Origin: Simmondsia chinensis
Taxonomy: Eukaryota; Streptophyta; Magnoliopsida; Caryophyllales; Simmondsiaceae
Length of the DNA: 64,000 nucleotides
Assembly: GCA_018398585.1 (NCBI GenBank)
Contig: JAGTTD010000013.1
Coordinates: 31,017,131 to 31,081,130 of the forward strand
Reading direction: 5' to 3'
The position numbers and the translations under genes are program-made. The notes below the pieces were generated by a model that was not told where the DNA came from, ran no database searches, and saw only the letters and a list, made by a program, of their open reading frames with translations. Below, one piece after another: positions 21,509 to 32,400 of the stretch. The number at the start of each line of letters is the position of its first letter. Position 1 is the first letter of the stretch.

Positions 21509-22165
21509 TTTAGGGTCAGTTCGTATTAACAGAAAATATATTCCTTCTTATTACTAATATTTTCATAACTACAAAACAATAACTATCAATTTGGACAATA
21601 TTTTTCCTCCATTGAGGGGGAATTAGTTTCCCCCAATTCATGAAGGGTACCATATTTTCTGCTATAATCTCTTGTCCGATGTGTTACTTCACGCTCAACA
21701 TAGCCAAGCATTAATTTCATACAAACTTATTAAACAAATATATTTTCTTTAGCTAACAAGACAAAAATTTCTATGTAAAAAACGTTGTGATTGAAAAGGT
21801 TATAGTATAACAGTATTCTTGAACCTTCACCCATTAGCTTAAGCTTAAGCTTTTGGGAAAGTTGGCTCCTTGACATGGTGTCGGACCCTTGTTCACCAAG
21901 AGTCACGAGTTCAAATCCCAACAGCTCCCACTTTCAATATTAAAATAATTTCAGTACAAGGTACAAGATGGGCGTGCACGATATCCACGCTCCAAACCCA
22001 ATTGGCATTTGCATGAGGGAGTATGTTGAGTATAAAACTATTCTTAAACCTTCACCTATCCGCTTAAGCTTTTGGAAAAGTTGATTCTTTGACAGAAAAT
22101 ATATTGACAAAACAATTTTCCGTAAGAAAAATGTTATTGTTCACCAAATGGATCCTTAATTTCTA
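21509..22165. mobile_element. GGATCC-TTTGG-type MITE with nested TRIM
   Basis: Sequence around the TRIM at 21798-22094 (CAGAAAATATATTCC on the left; GAAAATATATTGACAAAACA and CACCAAATGGATCCTTAA on the right) resembles the GGCTCCxTTTGG MITE family. A second, related stretch follows at about 22170-22455 (TTCATAAAAAGGAGCCTTAA). Ends are decayed and the boundaries approximate. Confidence 0.35.
21798..22094 (+). mobile_element. TRIM / SMART-like element, complete but diverged
   Basis: The 5' LTR (21798-21875) ends GGCTCCTTGACA and is followed by TGGTGTCGGACCC, a slightly mutated initiator-methionine primer-binding site. The 3' LTR (22024-22094) begins TGTTGAGTATAAAAC and ends TTTGACA, preceded by ATGAGGGAGTA, a degenerate polypurine tract. 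GAAAA duplications flank it (21793-21797 and 22095-22099). Same family as 8753-9045, in opposite orientation and older by divergence. Confidence 0.88.
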
Positions 22166-22833
22166 AAAATTTTTTAGGCCTGTTCCTTTTTTTTTCCAGA
22201 AACAAGAAAGCATAAAGAATCAGAGAACAAAAATGGAACTTGTAGCTCAATTAGCCACCGAAATCGTCATCCTTATCTTCATGTCACGTGTGTTACCTCA
22301 ACCTCAACATAGCCAAGCATCAACTTCAATACAAACTTACAGACTGAATTTATTTTCCTCGGCTAGAAAGATGTTTTTTTTTAACATAAAATAATTTTTG
22401 ATTGAACATATTTCGATTTTCCATAAGAAAAATGTTATCTTTCATAAAAAGGAGCCTTAATATGTAAAAGTTTCTTAGACCCGCTCGATTTTTCTAACAA
22501 GCAAGAAAGAATGTAGAATCAGAGAAAGAAAAATGAGCTTCTAGCTCGATTAATCACCATCATCATCATCATCTTTATCAAGTTCAGGTTCAACCAATCA
22601 AAATTCAGAGATTTCAAGTACAATCAAGCAGCAAGTAAACATTATTTGGGGATCAAAACAAAAGAATTCAAACCTCAATTTTCAGAGATGATTAGCACTT
22701 AAGAATCAAGCCTATACTCGTCAAAGAAGCAGAAGAACAACGACTGAATAAAAAACTGAACTTTGTTGCTGCCCGCGTTTGATTTCGCAGAGATCTTGCC
22801 TGCAAAGATCGAACATAGAGAGAGGATATTGGC

Positions 22834-22841
22834 TAGGGTTT
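22834..22841 (-). promoter_or_regulatory. Telo-box near probable WDR91 start
   Basis: AAACCCTA on the minus strand, in the region likely to hold the WDR91 transcription start. Telo-boxes are common in promoters and leaders of plant housekeeping genes. The motif is seen; its activity is inferred. Confidence 0.35.
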
Positions 22842-22958
22842 CCTTTCAACGACAAGATTTCTTCAACGACGAACTGTGAAATTAGTAAAACACCACGGGG
22901 TGATTATGGCGGCACCGCTACTCTAATTTTCTTCAGAAATGTTAGTCTCTGGGCTTGT

Positions 22959-23188
22959 AAAGGAATACAGCCAATGCCTCAAGGGCTCCCGCAGGGTCGG
23001 AGGTAGATGTACGCAGTCTTTTTTTTTTAGGGTGTTAACCTGAAGAGAGACTATTTTTCAATGCCCCCAACATGAAGGTGAAGACTTCCCAAGGAGGTTA
23101 CCCCTCCTGGCACTACTATCGCCCAAGCACGCTTAACTTCGGAGTTCTCATAGGATCCGATGATGACGTATTAGTGCCCTCTTTGATT
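22959..23188 (-). mobile_element. 5S rRNA-headed SINE
   Basis: Flanks TCTCTGGGCTTGT (22946-22958) and TCTCTAGGCATGT (23189-23201) form a 13-bp duplication with two mismatches. On the minus strand it starts AGAGGGCACTAATACGTCAT, a different 5' variant from 21244-21508. It continues with GAACTCCGAAGTTAAGCGTG and the rest of the 5S head, then the body. The TTG tail is lost. It lies directly upstream of WDR91. Confidence 0.87.
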
Positions 23189-24466
23189 TCTCTAGGCATG
23201 TCTATGGTGCAAATAAAAAAAATCTACCTGTGGAGAGAGAAAAGAAAACATACTCAGTTGGTTATAACAAATTTTTTTTTATATATATATATTTTGTTAA
23301 TAATGTACTTTTTACTCTCTTATACTTTTTATACTTCTTTAAAGATGGGATAATTTTATTTTTTATAATGTGAATGCTCCAACAATAATAAATATAAGTA
23401 TGTTACATTTACTTTTAGCTAAATTATAATTTAGCAAAAATTTTCATATTTAAATCTTTCAGTCCCTTAAGTATAATAAAATACTCTATTTGTTCACACT
23501 TTTTTTTTTTTTTTTTTAACATGGTAAAGACCGGGCGCGGGGGGGGGGGGGGGGGAGTAAGTCCCTTAAAAGCCTCAATTAAGAGGCCCACGTTCAAGGC
23601 AAGTGGGAATCGAACCCAGGACCTTCCGAATGGGTCCTGGCGTTACAAACCACTATGCCGATGCCCTAATGGGCCTATTTGTTCACACATTATAACAATG
23701 ATGTAATGCTTTAAATTTTAAATTAAAAAATTATTTCATCCAAGTAGCACTCTAAAAACTTCTTGATCGTGACAAGTTTATCATGATCGGGCAATTTGCA
23801 TTGATGGATGAGGTATTCTTTAATTTGAGTAACTCTCATCCCTCTTGGTCTCGATGTTGTGCTCCATATCCCTGCCTGATCTTGACACGCTCTATTTTAT
23901 TCACAGTTTTATGTTTATTTTCAGTTTTTATAAGCCTCTACCGTTTTGTTAAGCCTGTTTGTATTTCATTGTGCTTTCATGTTCTCTTGTTTTGGCCCGC
24001 TGTTTGTGTTTGTCTTTCTTTGGCCCCATCCTCTTCCGGGTGCCTGGGCCTCACCTTAGTCGAGTGACCAATCTTGTATCGCAATTTTGTCGCTATTTAT
24101 CAAAAAAGCACACCAAAAAATTCAAAAACATAAAATTCTTGTAATGAAAAATTATTTCACTGAAAATCAAGTTACTAAAAATTAATCAAGAGAAGCCTTG
24201 ATGTAGAGTTTGCTATACTAGAGCTTATCTGTTACAATAATAAAAAAATAACTTAATAATAGCATTGATAAAATTATCACATAAAATATTTTCCACGTCT
24301 ATGATTGTTGCTATTAAATTATGCAAAAGAAAATATAATTGAAACAAAAAAAAAATTATGTCTTAAAAGCAGAGCTAAAATCGATCATGATACACATTAT
24401 CGATTATTGACCGACATGCTCAAAGACTAACCTAGATGTTTGTATGCTTTATGCTTTCATGCTTCT
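23189..24466. other. Intergenic stretch upstream of WDR91
   Basis: AT-rich sequence holding the tRNA-derived SINE (23500-23674). Sequence at 23780-24115 ends in a short A-rich tract and may be the 3' end of a LINE. No gene recognised. Confidence 0.35.
23500..23674 (-). mobile_element. tRNA-derived SINE with poly-A tail
   Basis: The duplication CTATTTGTTCACAC occurs at 23486-23499 and 23675-23688. On the minus strand the element begins TAGGGCATCGGCATAGTGG (box A-like), has a clear box B in GGTTCGATTCCCAC, and ends in poly-A (the T-tract at about 23500-23518 on the plus strand). An unusual run of 17 G (minus: 17 C) sits between body and tail at about 23539-23555. The tRNA-like head is not a functional tRNA gene: it lacks a closed acceptor stem and is enclosed by the duplication. 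Confidence 0.88.
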
Positions 24467-24606
24467 CAGGTTGGAGGTCTTCAGAAACAGCCTCTCGTTA
24501 GGGTAATACCCTGAAAGGGTAAAGCTGCAGACATCCTATCCCTCCCAGACCCTATTTATGTGGGAGCCCTTGAAGCACTGAATCTGTTGTTACTGTTATT
24601 GTTGTA
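24467..24606 (+). mobile_element. SINE body copy, no 5S head
   Basis: Starts CAGGTTGGAGGTCTTCAG, continues GGTAAAGCTGCAGACATCC and GTGGGAGCCCTTGAAGCACT, and ends in a (TTG)n-like tail (TTGTTACTGTTATTGTTGT). Standard body-only copy in the WDR91-kinase intergenic interval. Confidence 0.8.
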
Positions 24607-25222
24607 TGCTCAATGGCTTATCTAGAAATTTGTTGTATTAGAGGCATCTCTATATATTATAGAGAAGTTCTCCCTCCCTATAATCCTCCAAACTCTATTT
24701 CTATTGTAGATGGCCTCTTTTAAACTTTTATGAAAAAAGGGGGGAAAAAAAAAATACCCAAGAACAAGTCATAAAACTTATAAATCTCTCATAAAAATAA
24801 GAAATAGAACTAACATAATTTACAATTGTCAAATAAAGCGGTTTGGATATCTCGAATCAGGTGAAACACATGTCATAACGGGTCGTGGAACAAAGGGTAT
24901 CTCGAACATTTTCAAGGAACATTTTTATTCTCTACATGTCTCATAAATTGATTCAAGGAACAGCCTTATTATCTTTCGCTTTATAGTTTAATTGAATAAC
25001 ATGCATGTATGCTAAACAATATTTTCAACAGTAGAAAGCGATTTCAATTATTGACTTTTACAAATCAACAACTACAAAATGGTATATAAAATAAAAACAA
25101 CCCGTGCATCACACAGGAAGAATCTAGTAGTAAGAATAGACGACAAAAGAACTTAATGTTCTATAAGCTCACATCTAAGATGACTTAAAAAATGCATAAA
25201 CCAAAAAATGAAAAATGGAAAC

Positions 25223-25321
25223 AAACAACAACCGACTCAATTCCTCAAGGACTCCTGCATATACAGGGTCTGAGGGGGTGAAAGATGTACACAACCTTAC
25301 CCATTTAGAATGCTATCCTAA
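25223..25321 (-). mobile_element. SINE body fragment
   Basis: ACAACAACCGACTCAATTCC, then CAGGGTCTGAGGGGGTGAAA and GATGTACACAACCTTACCC: the reverse complement of the 3' two-thirds of the Au-like body. Both the 5S head and the first third of the body are missing. Confidence 0.7.
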
Positions 25322-25839
25322 TATTGATAACTTAGATACAAAAGATTAATCTACAATACAATCTACATATAATGGATCAAAAAAATGTATATAATATCAC
25401 AAAACCTTTTCTATCATAGTAGGGCCAGTAGCACATACTAGAGACAGAGGGACAAATCATTGGGGGCAGGTCTTTTTTTTTATTCTATTCTTTTTTGTGT
25501 TTTAAAACTAAGACAAGTGACAAAAATCAGTATTACCCGTTACGTATTATTTGAAAGTCACATGGGGCAACTTCCCCAATCTCGTAACATTGGATCCGCC
25601 AATGCCCATGCTTTCATGTGCACAAATTACAAATAGCGAGAAAAACACAACATCGTCTTCACATTTTCTGTCAACTTTTATCCTCAAATATCTTAACTTG
25701 ATCAATCAGAAACTGAGTATTGAAGAACAAAACGATTGTTAATCCAAAGAATTTCATCATGACAATTCACAATCAAAGAACGTAAGAATAGAATCGAAAT
25801 GTCTATGCAGTCCAATTGATCATCCAGGTGAGACTTATT

Positions 25840-26405
25840 TGCTCCATTATTTCCTAATGTTTATAAATTTGTTTAAATTGATCTCTCATCTTTTTCCATT
25901 CAGTCCCTAATCATTGTAAGTTCATTTAAATTGATCCCTCATTTTCTGTTCAAAGTGATCCCTCATTTAAATTGATCCCTTAATGTTTATAAGTTTATTC
26001 AAATCAGTCTATCATCTGTCTTTGGCTAACATAGTCCATTATGTTTAATATTATAACAAAATCGGTCCCCGATCTTCTAATTTTTACCTAGAGTTGCAGA
26101 CCAAATAAGGGATCGATATTGTCATAAAATAAACATAAAGGACTATTTTAAACCAAAAAAATTGGACTAATTTAAACAAACTTACAAACATTAAGGATTA
26201 CTTTGAGCAAAGGGAAAGCTGAGAAACCAATTTAAACACACTTACAAACACCAAGGCCCAATAGAGTAAACAATCACTATTTTTTGAATGAATTGGTCCC
26301 ACGTCACCGACTCTAAACAAAACTTAAACGACGAGGGACTATAAAAAAAGAAGATGAAAGATTAATTTGAACAAACTTACAAACATTAGTGACCAACAGA
26401 GTAAC
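25840..26405. repeat. Foldback repeat with 'GxTCCCTxATxTTTxxAA' phrases
   Basis: The left half has repeated phrases such as CCTAATGTTTATAAATTTG and TTGATCCCTCATTT. The right half carries complementary phrases such as AAACTTACAAACATTAAGG and GGGATCGATATTG. Related tracts occur at 30310-30520 and 62815-63420. It is a common plant-type non-autonomous repeat; ends not fixed. Confidence 0.45.
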
Positions 26406-26410
26406 ACAGC

Positions 26411-29400
26411 TCACCGAGGCGACATGGTGGAATAACTACAAGTAGCGCGAGACGAAGCGGGATGACTATTAATAGTAAAAGAGCTAAAATTAGTGAAGTC
26501 TCTTCTCATGGCCTTGTAAACATGGTCAAGACCTTCTTCGATTAACTCTAACACAGTTTGAGGCATTGGTGGCATGTTTATTTCGACTGAGCCTTCTAGC
26601 ATTTTGACAACTTCTCCCATTGATGGCCTCATTGCAACTTCATCTTGTACGCACCAAAATGCCACTTTCATTGCCCTTTTCACTTCCTCTTCATTTGCTT
26701 CTCCTCCTAGCCTCTTGTCCACTGCCTTTATCGGTGTCCCGTTCACCATTTCCTGTACCATGTTAAGGATTCTGTATGTGAGTTCGGGATAAAGTTTTAC
26801 GGAGGAGTTGTGAGAAAGAAGAAATTACTATTGAAGCATGGGTAGTTTATCTAGGTACCAAATGTTCAAAAAGCTTGACGGCCTGTTTGGTATCTTGTTC
26901 CATTTTAAGTTTTTGGTTTCTTAGAAAGTAAGGGTTCATTTACCAGACACTAATGCATCGGATCCCATTAGAACTCCGAAATTAAGCGTGCTTGGGCCAG
27001 AGTACTACCAGGATGGGTGACCTCCTAAGAAGTCCTCGTGTTGCCAACCCTATAAGGTTGGGGGTCCTCGGAAACAACCTCTCGGCAGGGGCTACACCTT
27101 GAAGGGGTAAGGCTGCATTCATCCACCCCCCCCCAAAAAAAAACCCGCTTAGGCGGGAGCCTTTGAGTCACTAGGTCTATTGTTGTTGATGTTGGTTTTT
27201 TAGAAAGTAAAGACTATATTTTAGAAATGAATTTTTTCAGATTTTTGGTTTCTTGTTTTTAGTTTTTCCTAGTTTGATTGAAAACTAAAAGCATAGAACC
27301 CAAAACTAGGAAATAAATGTTTTCAACTATTTTTGATTTCTCAAAAAAGTAAAAACTACGAATAGAAATTGTTCTCAAATAGACCCAAGAATAGCTTTAG
27401 TTTCTTTCTCTAGTTTGACTAAAATTGAAAAAAGAAAACCAAAAACCAGAACAAACTATTTCGGAAACTAGTTTTAGTTTCAAGAACTATTGGCGTTTTA
27501 TCCTCTAGTAGCAATGGCTGGGATCTTTTTGTTTTCAGCTTTTGGTTGTTAGGAAACTAAAAGCATATTTCGCAAACGACTTTTTCTATAGTTTTTGTTC
27601 TTTGCGTTAAGTTTTTTCTAGTTTAATTAAATACTAAAAAATCAAGAAATATAAAACAAGAAAAAATCACTTCAAAAACTTAGTTTTCAGTCTTTCAAAA
27701 CCAAAAAAACTAAAACCAAGAAAACCGCACCAAACAAGCCCTTCAATACAATCTAAAGAGACAAGCAAAGGGGCAAAAAAGGGAGAGAAAACATACAAAA
27801 CGACATACCAAGGAACCAACTATATCCATCCTAAAGCGTAAATAAGTGGTATCTTTTTTTGTTTCCAGTTTTTGGTTGTTGTGAAACTAAAACCAAATTT
27901 CACAAATGACTATTTCTTGCTTTTTGATTGAGTTGCTATGATGCAATGACGACATGTCTCTCAGGTGAGGGTCCTCGGAAACAGCCTCTCTTCAGGTTTA
28001 ACACCCTGAAGGGGAAAGGCTGCATACATCAATCCCCCCAGAACCCGCTTCTGCGGGAGCCCTTGAGGCACTGGGTTTGTTGTTGTTGTACTATTTCTTG
28101 CTTTTGTTCTTTGTTTTAAGGTTTTTTTGTTCTAATTTCACTAAAATCTAAAAAAAGAAATGAAAAACAAGAAAAAAAAATTATTTCCAAAACCTAGTAT
28201 TTAATTTCTCAAAACCCAAAATCTGAAAACAAGAAAAAGAATACTAAAATGGCATACCAAGGAATCAATTATCCTAAAACCCAAATTACTGCCATCTTTT
28301 CCATTTGTAGTTTTTGGTTGTAGGGAAACTAAAACCATATTTCACAAGCGAATTTCCTTGTTTTTGCTTTGTGTTTTTAGTTTTTCGTATCTTTAGCGGA
28401 AACTAAATCTTACAAACCAAAAATAAGAAAACACTGTTTCCAAAACCTGCTCAAAAAAAGAGAGAAAATGGAGAGAGATAACGTACCTTAAAGGCCCAAC
28501 CAGGGTAGAAGAAATCATCAGCATCATAAGACATGTCAAGATTCCTTCTCCCACCAATAATCTCCAACAACAGCATCCCATAACTATACACATCTGCCTT
28601 CACAGTTATAGGCCTATTACTCACCCATTCTGGTGCTAAGTACCCTCTTGTTCCTCTCACCATTGTCACCACATGTGAATGCTCTCTCCCCATTAACTTT
28701 GCCAACCCGAAATCTGAGACTTTTGGGCAGAACACCTCGTCTAATAGTATGTTCTCGGGTTTGATGTCACAGTGTATGATCCGGTTACGACATTGCTCGT
28801 GAAAGTACGCGATTCCTTGCGCCATTCCTAGAGCGATGTTGTAGCGTGTTGCCCAATCGAGAGTTTTGTTGTTTTTGTGGTTTGATGGGAAGATCCATTT
28901 GTCTAATGAGCCATTTTTCATAAACTCATACACTAATAGCCTGCATGAATGGCGAGAAAGAAGTTTAAGTTATTGGATGAAGATGATACATCCCAAAGGA
29001 GGTTTCATCCCAAAACCAATTGGCAATGGGCGAAGTAGCTCCCTTTATGTGTGATTTGACATAAAACCTTTTCTGCCATAAATCTGTTATTTCTTTGTAT
29101 AACTTCGTACTAACAACCATAAATATGGTAAATATTTTCCTCTATTGAGGTTGACTTTCTGACAATGAAAGGAAAATGTACTTCTACGAAAGTGTCTCTA
29201 CAAAAGTACTTCTAAAAAAGACAGTTCTTTCACAACTTAGCCAAGCAGGCCCTTAGCGGGGACAAAATGAAAAAGTACCTGTGAGTGGATTCAGAGCAGT
29301 AACCACATAGGCGAACCAAATTCATGTGATGCATGGACCCAATTGTGTTAACCTCTGTTATAAATTCCTTCTCTCCATGCGGCAAAACTCTCTCTAGTTT

Positions 29401-32400
29401 CTTCACTGCTATCAATGTCCCATCCCCCAGGCAGCCTTTATACACACTCCCAAACCCCCCTGCATCACACCACCAAAATCGAGCGTCATCTTACACCATT
29501 TGTAAAACTCGAAGTGTAAATAAGTCGAGCCAAGTTCAAGCTTATTTTACTCTACTTGTACATTACTGGGGCTGTAGACTTTGACAATCGAATAGAAGTC
29601 GGCTTATTTAGGCTCGAGGTCCATGTATTGGAGCTTGAACATAGATTGTTGGGGCCCATTTAGGTTCATAGTTTAACTTGTAAATAGACATGTAAACAAA
29701 TCAAATGTTTGATGAACTACTCATATTTGAAATCGATTAAAGGCTCGTTTATGATCGTCTTGGGGGGCTAGGCAGCCTTTCAAGCCAAGTTCAAACAGGG
29801 GGATAATTGTATAATAACATTCGAGAAAAATTTGATAAGGGATCACTAAGGACTCGATAGGGGCTTGGTATTAGCTAGAAAATAGTTCAATAATAACTTG
29901 ATAGTAACTTGAATCGATAGCAAGCTTGGCTTGGCTATGTATGAGCTCCACTCAGCTCGGTAACGAGATCGATCAGCCTAACAAGCCAACTCAAGCCGAG
30001 CATTCCACATACTAATAAACCCGAGTTTGAAGCCTCGAATAAAGATTCAAAAGCTCAACAAAGGCTCAGCTCAAACTCCAACTCGAGCTTGAACAAGAGG
30101 ATGCTCGGTTTGACTCCGCTTTTTTACGCCACTACTCATGACTAACTCATGTTGACTCGTTTATGCTTCCAAGCTGCTGAGCCCGCAGGACTAGCTTGAC
30201 AAACTAAACGAGCCAATTTCAGCCTTTCTAACTAAATAACAAGCCAAAATCAACAAGCCATTAGACAACAAGAAGTTATTTGTTTCAAATCATATGTTTT
30301 TGAACATATACAAGTTATTTACTCTGTAAGTCTCTGATATTTATTAATTTATTCAAATTGACTCCTTTATTAATTTATTCAAATTAATTACTTAGCTTTT
30401 TCCTTTGTTTAAAATAATGCCTAATGTTTTATTGTTCCATCACTAAGTAAAAATTTTTAAATGAGGATTAATATGAACAGACTTACCAATTTGAATAAAA
30501 TTACATAATTAATGGAGTAAAGAACAGATAATGTTATTTTTAGGACAAAATTTTAGTGCAAAAGCAAAATTGTAGTTCGAAAAAAAAAAAAAAAAAGCAA
30601 AATTGTAGTTTCTCAAGGCAATTTTGTAGCTCACATTATTTGTAAATCACATCATTGCTCTGACAATAACAATTTTCGCCCTAGCAATAAAAGCAACAGT
30701 CCCTGTGCCCCAGGGCTCCAGCCTAAGCAGGGTCTGGGGAGGGGGAGTTGGATGCACGCAGCCTTCCCTCTTCAGGATGCTACTTGAAAAGAGGTTGTTT
30801 CCAGATATCCTCAACCTGAGGGGTGAGGACTTCCCAGGAGGTCACCCATCCCGATACTACTCTTGCCCAAACACGCTTAATGGGATCCGGTGTTAGAACT
30901 TCGAAGTTAAGCGCACTTGGGCGAGAGTAGTATCAGGATGGGTAACAACTATCTAAATAACTCAAAACGCAAAAAAAAAAAAAAAAAAAAAAAGCCACTT
31001 ACCAGTCCCTAGCAACTCAGAAAAATTCGAAGTACGAATCTGCAGATCTCTGTAGCTGAAATTCAATGGCGCCCCCGAGAAAATCAACGAGCTCTCCATT
31101 GTCTTCTTTATCTTCTCCCTCCTCCTCACATTGTAATACAACAAGAGACACAGCATTCCAATCAAAAGCCCAATACTCAACACTATAGGAATCACCAACA
31201 CCTTCTCATGCACTTTCCCATCCCCATCCGAACCCGAATCCGAACCCAAACCCAAACCTGGATCTGACCGGTTTGCCTGGACCTTCACGAACATGGTGGA
31301 GCTCGGGTCCTGGAAGCCCCCGAAATCCAACACTCTTAGAACCCAACAGTATGGCTTCTCCTCATTCAATCCGTACACCGCAGCGACACATTCGCATTCG
31401 GATAAACAAGCGTCGCCACACTTGGAAAGCGTCGCTATATCGCTGTAGTTTGCAATGACTGAGTGTTGGGTGAAGTAGTAGTTGGTTTGTTGAACTGGGG
31501 TGATTTTAAATTGGGAGGTTAGATTCTCGTGTTGTTTGCTGCATTTTCCGGTGAGAGTTGAGTTCTCATAGCACCGGACGCCACCGTCTGGGGCGGTTGA
31601 TGCAGTGGTTCCCGGTAAGCATTTGCAAGAGGAGTTTGTTTTTGTTCTGTCCAGTGTACAGATGCCATTTCCGCAGATACCTGTTACAATTTGCTAATAT
31701 TAGAATTGTTGGAATATTTTACTGGATAATTTCCTTCTTTGATCGATTTAGCAGGTGACTTTCTTACATTATCTTATATTCTGGGACAGGGTTGTTAAAA
31801 TGGAACATGATTCTAACAATATATTAGTATCTTCATTAGGATATGATAATTTTTTGACAAAACAATGCCAACAAGACACATGATTTCAATAATATCTAGG
31901 TAGTTTATATTAACATTCAGTGAATTTTGTATACCAATTTCTCAGGTTGGGAGTCCTCGGAAATAGCCTCTCTTCAGGATAGCCCCCTGAAGGGGAAAGG
32001 CTGCGTACATCTACCCCCCCAGACCCTGCTTAGGCGGGAGCCCTTGGAGGCACTGGGTTTGTTGTTGTTGGTGGTGGTGGTGTTGTTGGTGGTGGTGGTG
32101 TTGTTCAGTGAATTTTGTATCTTCATTTGCTGAAAGTCAGCTTAATATATTGCCATGATTTATATAGGATCAGAGCAATTATTGTCAATGACTGGGCAAT
32201 TTCAAGATAGGAAAGATCAAAAAATGTTTGTACTTGTATTCACATTAACAAAAACTGTCTGACAGCAACACTAGCCTTTATATATACACAATTACAATCA
32301 TGTACTATGTTAGCATTTTAAGTATAAAATTGGTCAGACTTCTATAAATATTCATTAAATTCTAACAAACCAACCCAGACAATCACACATTCAAATCTAG

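Larger units (their letters stand above)
19844..22900 (-). other. WDR91 leader intron and probable promoter region
   Basis: The first coding exon is preceded by ttgcttgcag|GGACAAG, so the ATG lies in the second or later exon and the leader is spliced. The first exon and transcription start are probably near 22700-22900, where sequence becomes less AT-rich and a telo-box (AAACCCTA on the minus strand, 22834-22841) occurs. I could not fix the leader donor. The intron holds a 5S-headed SINE (21244-21508), a TRIM (21798-22094) and MITE-like sequences. Confidence 0.55.
24607..26410. other. Intergenic stretch between WDR91 and the receptor kinase
   Basis: No gene recognised. It contains a SINE body fragment at 25223-25321 (minus) and a repeat from about 25840 to 26405 in which TGATCCCTCATTT/TTAATGTTTATAAGTTT-type phrases occur with complementary copies. 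Open frames are short and unrelated to known proteins. Confidence 0.4.
26753..28486 (-). other. Kinase gene intron 5, dense in nested elements
   Basis: Bounded by GCCTTTAAG|gtacgt and tggtacag|GAAATGG. It holds a GTTTGGTATC-type foldback (about 26878-27752) interrupted by a 5S-headed SINE, and a second foldback (about 27840-28440) interrupted by a body-only SINE. A plausible order is MITE first, SINE later, because the SINE duplications consist of MITE sequence. Confidence 0.8.
29460..31002 (-). other. Kinase gene intron 3 with GAGCC/CGAxx repeats and 5S SINE foldback
   Basis: Interrupts the codon for the first Gly of the glycine loop: GGGACTG|gtaagtgg ... gatgcag|GGGGGTTTG. It contains the CTCGA-rich repeat 29500-30250, a TCCCT-type repeat (30310-30520) and the 5S-headed SINE plus inverted partial 5S head (30690-30958). 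A poly-A run occurs near 30971-30993, close to the splice donor. Confidence 0.8.

Noticed and set aside
23575..23674. tRNA gene suggested by GGTTCGATTCCCAC
   Set aside because: Box A and box B spacing fits a tRNA-like SINE head, a poly-A tail follows and target duplications enclose it.
23783..24067. 94-codon open frame with many hydrophobic residues
   Set aside because: Composition follows T-rich DNA, and two overlapping frames of similar quality exist. It is more likely the 3' part of a decayed LINE.
26960..27050. 5S rRNA gene (also 4960-5040, 21400-21480, 42800-42880, 45255-45340)
   Set aside because: The match to 5S rRNA is strong, but each copy is fused to the same Au-like body and most are flanked by 13-17 bp target duplications. 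They are dispersed singly and carry point changes. They are SINE heads, not rRNA genes or an rDNA array.
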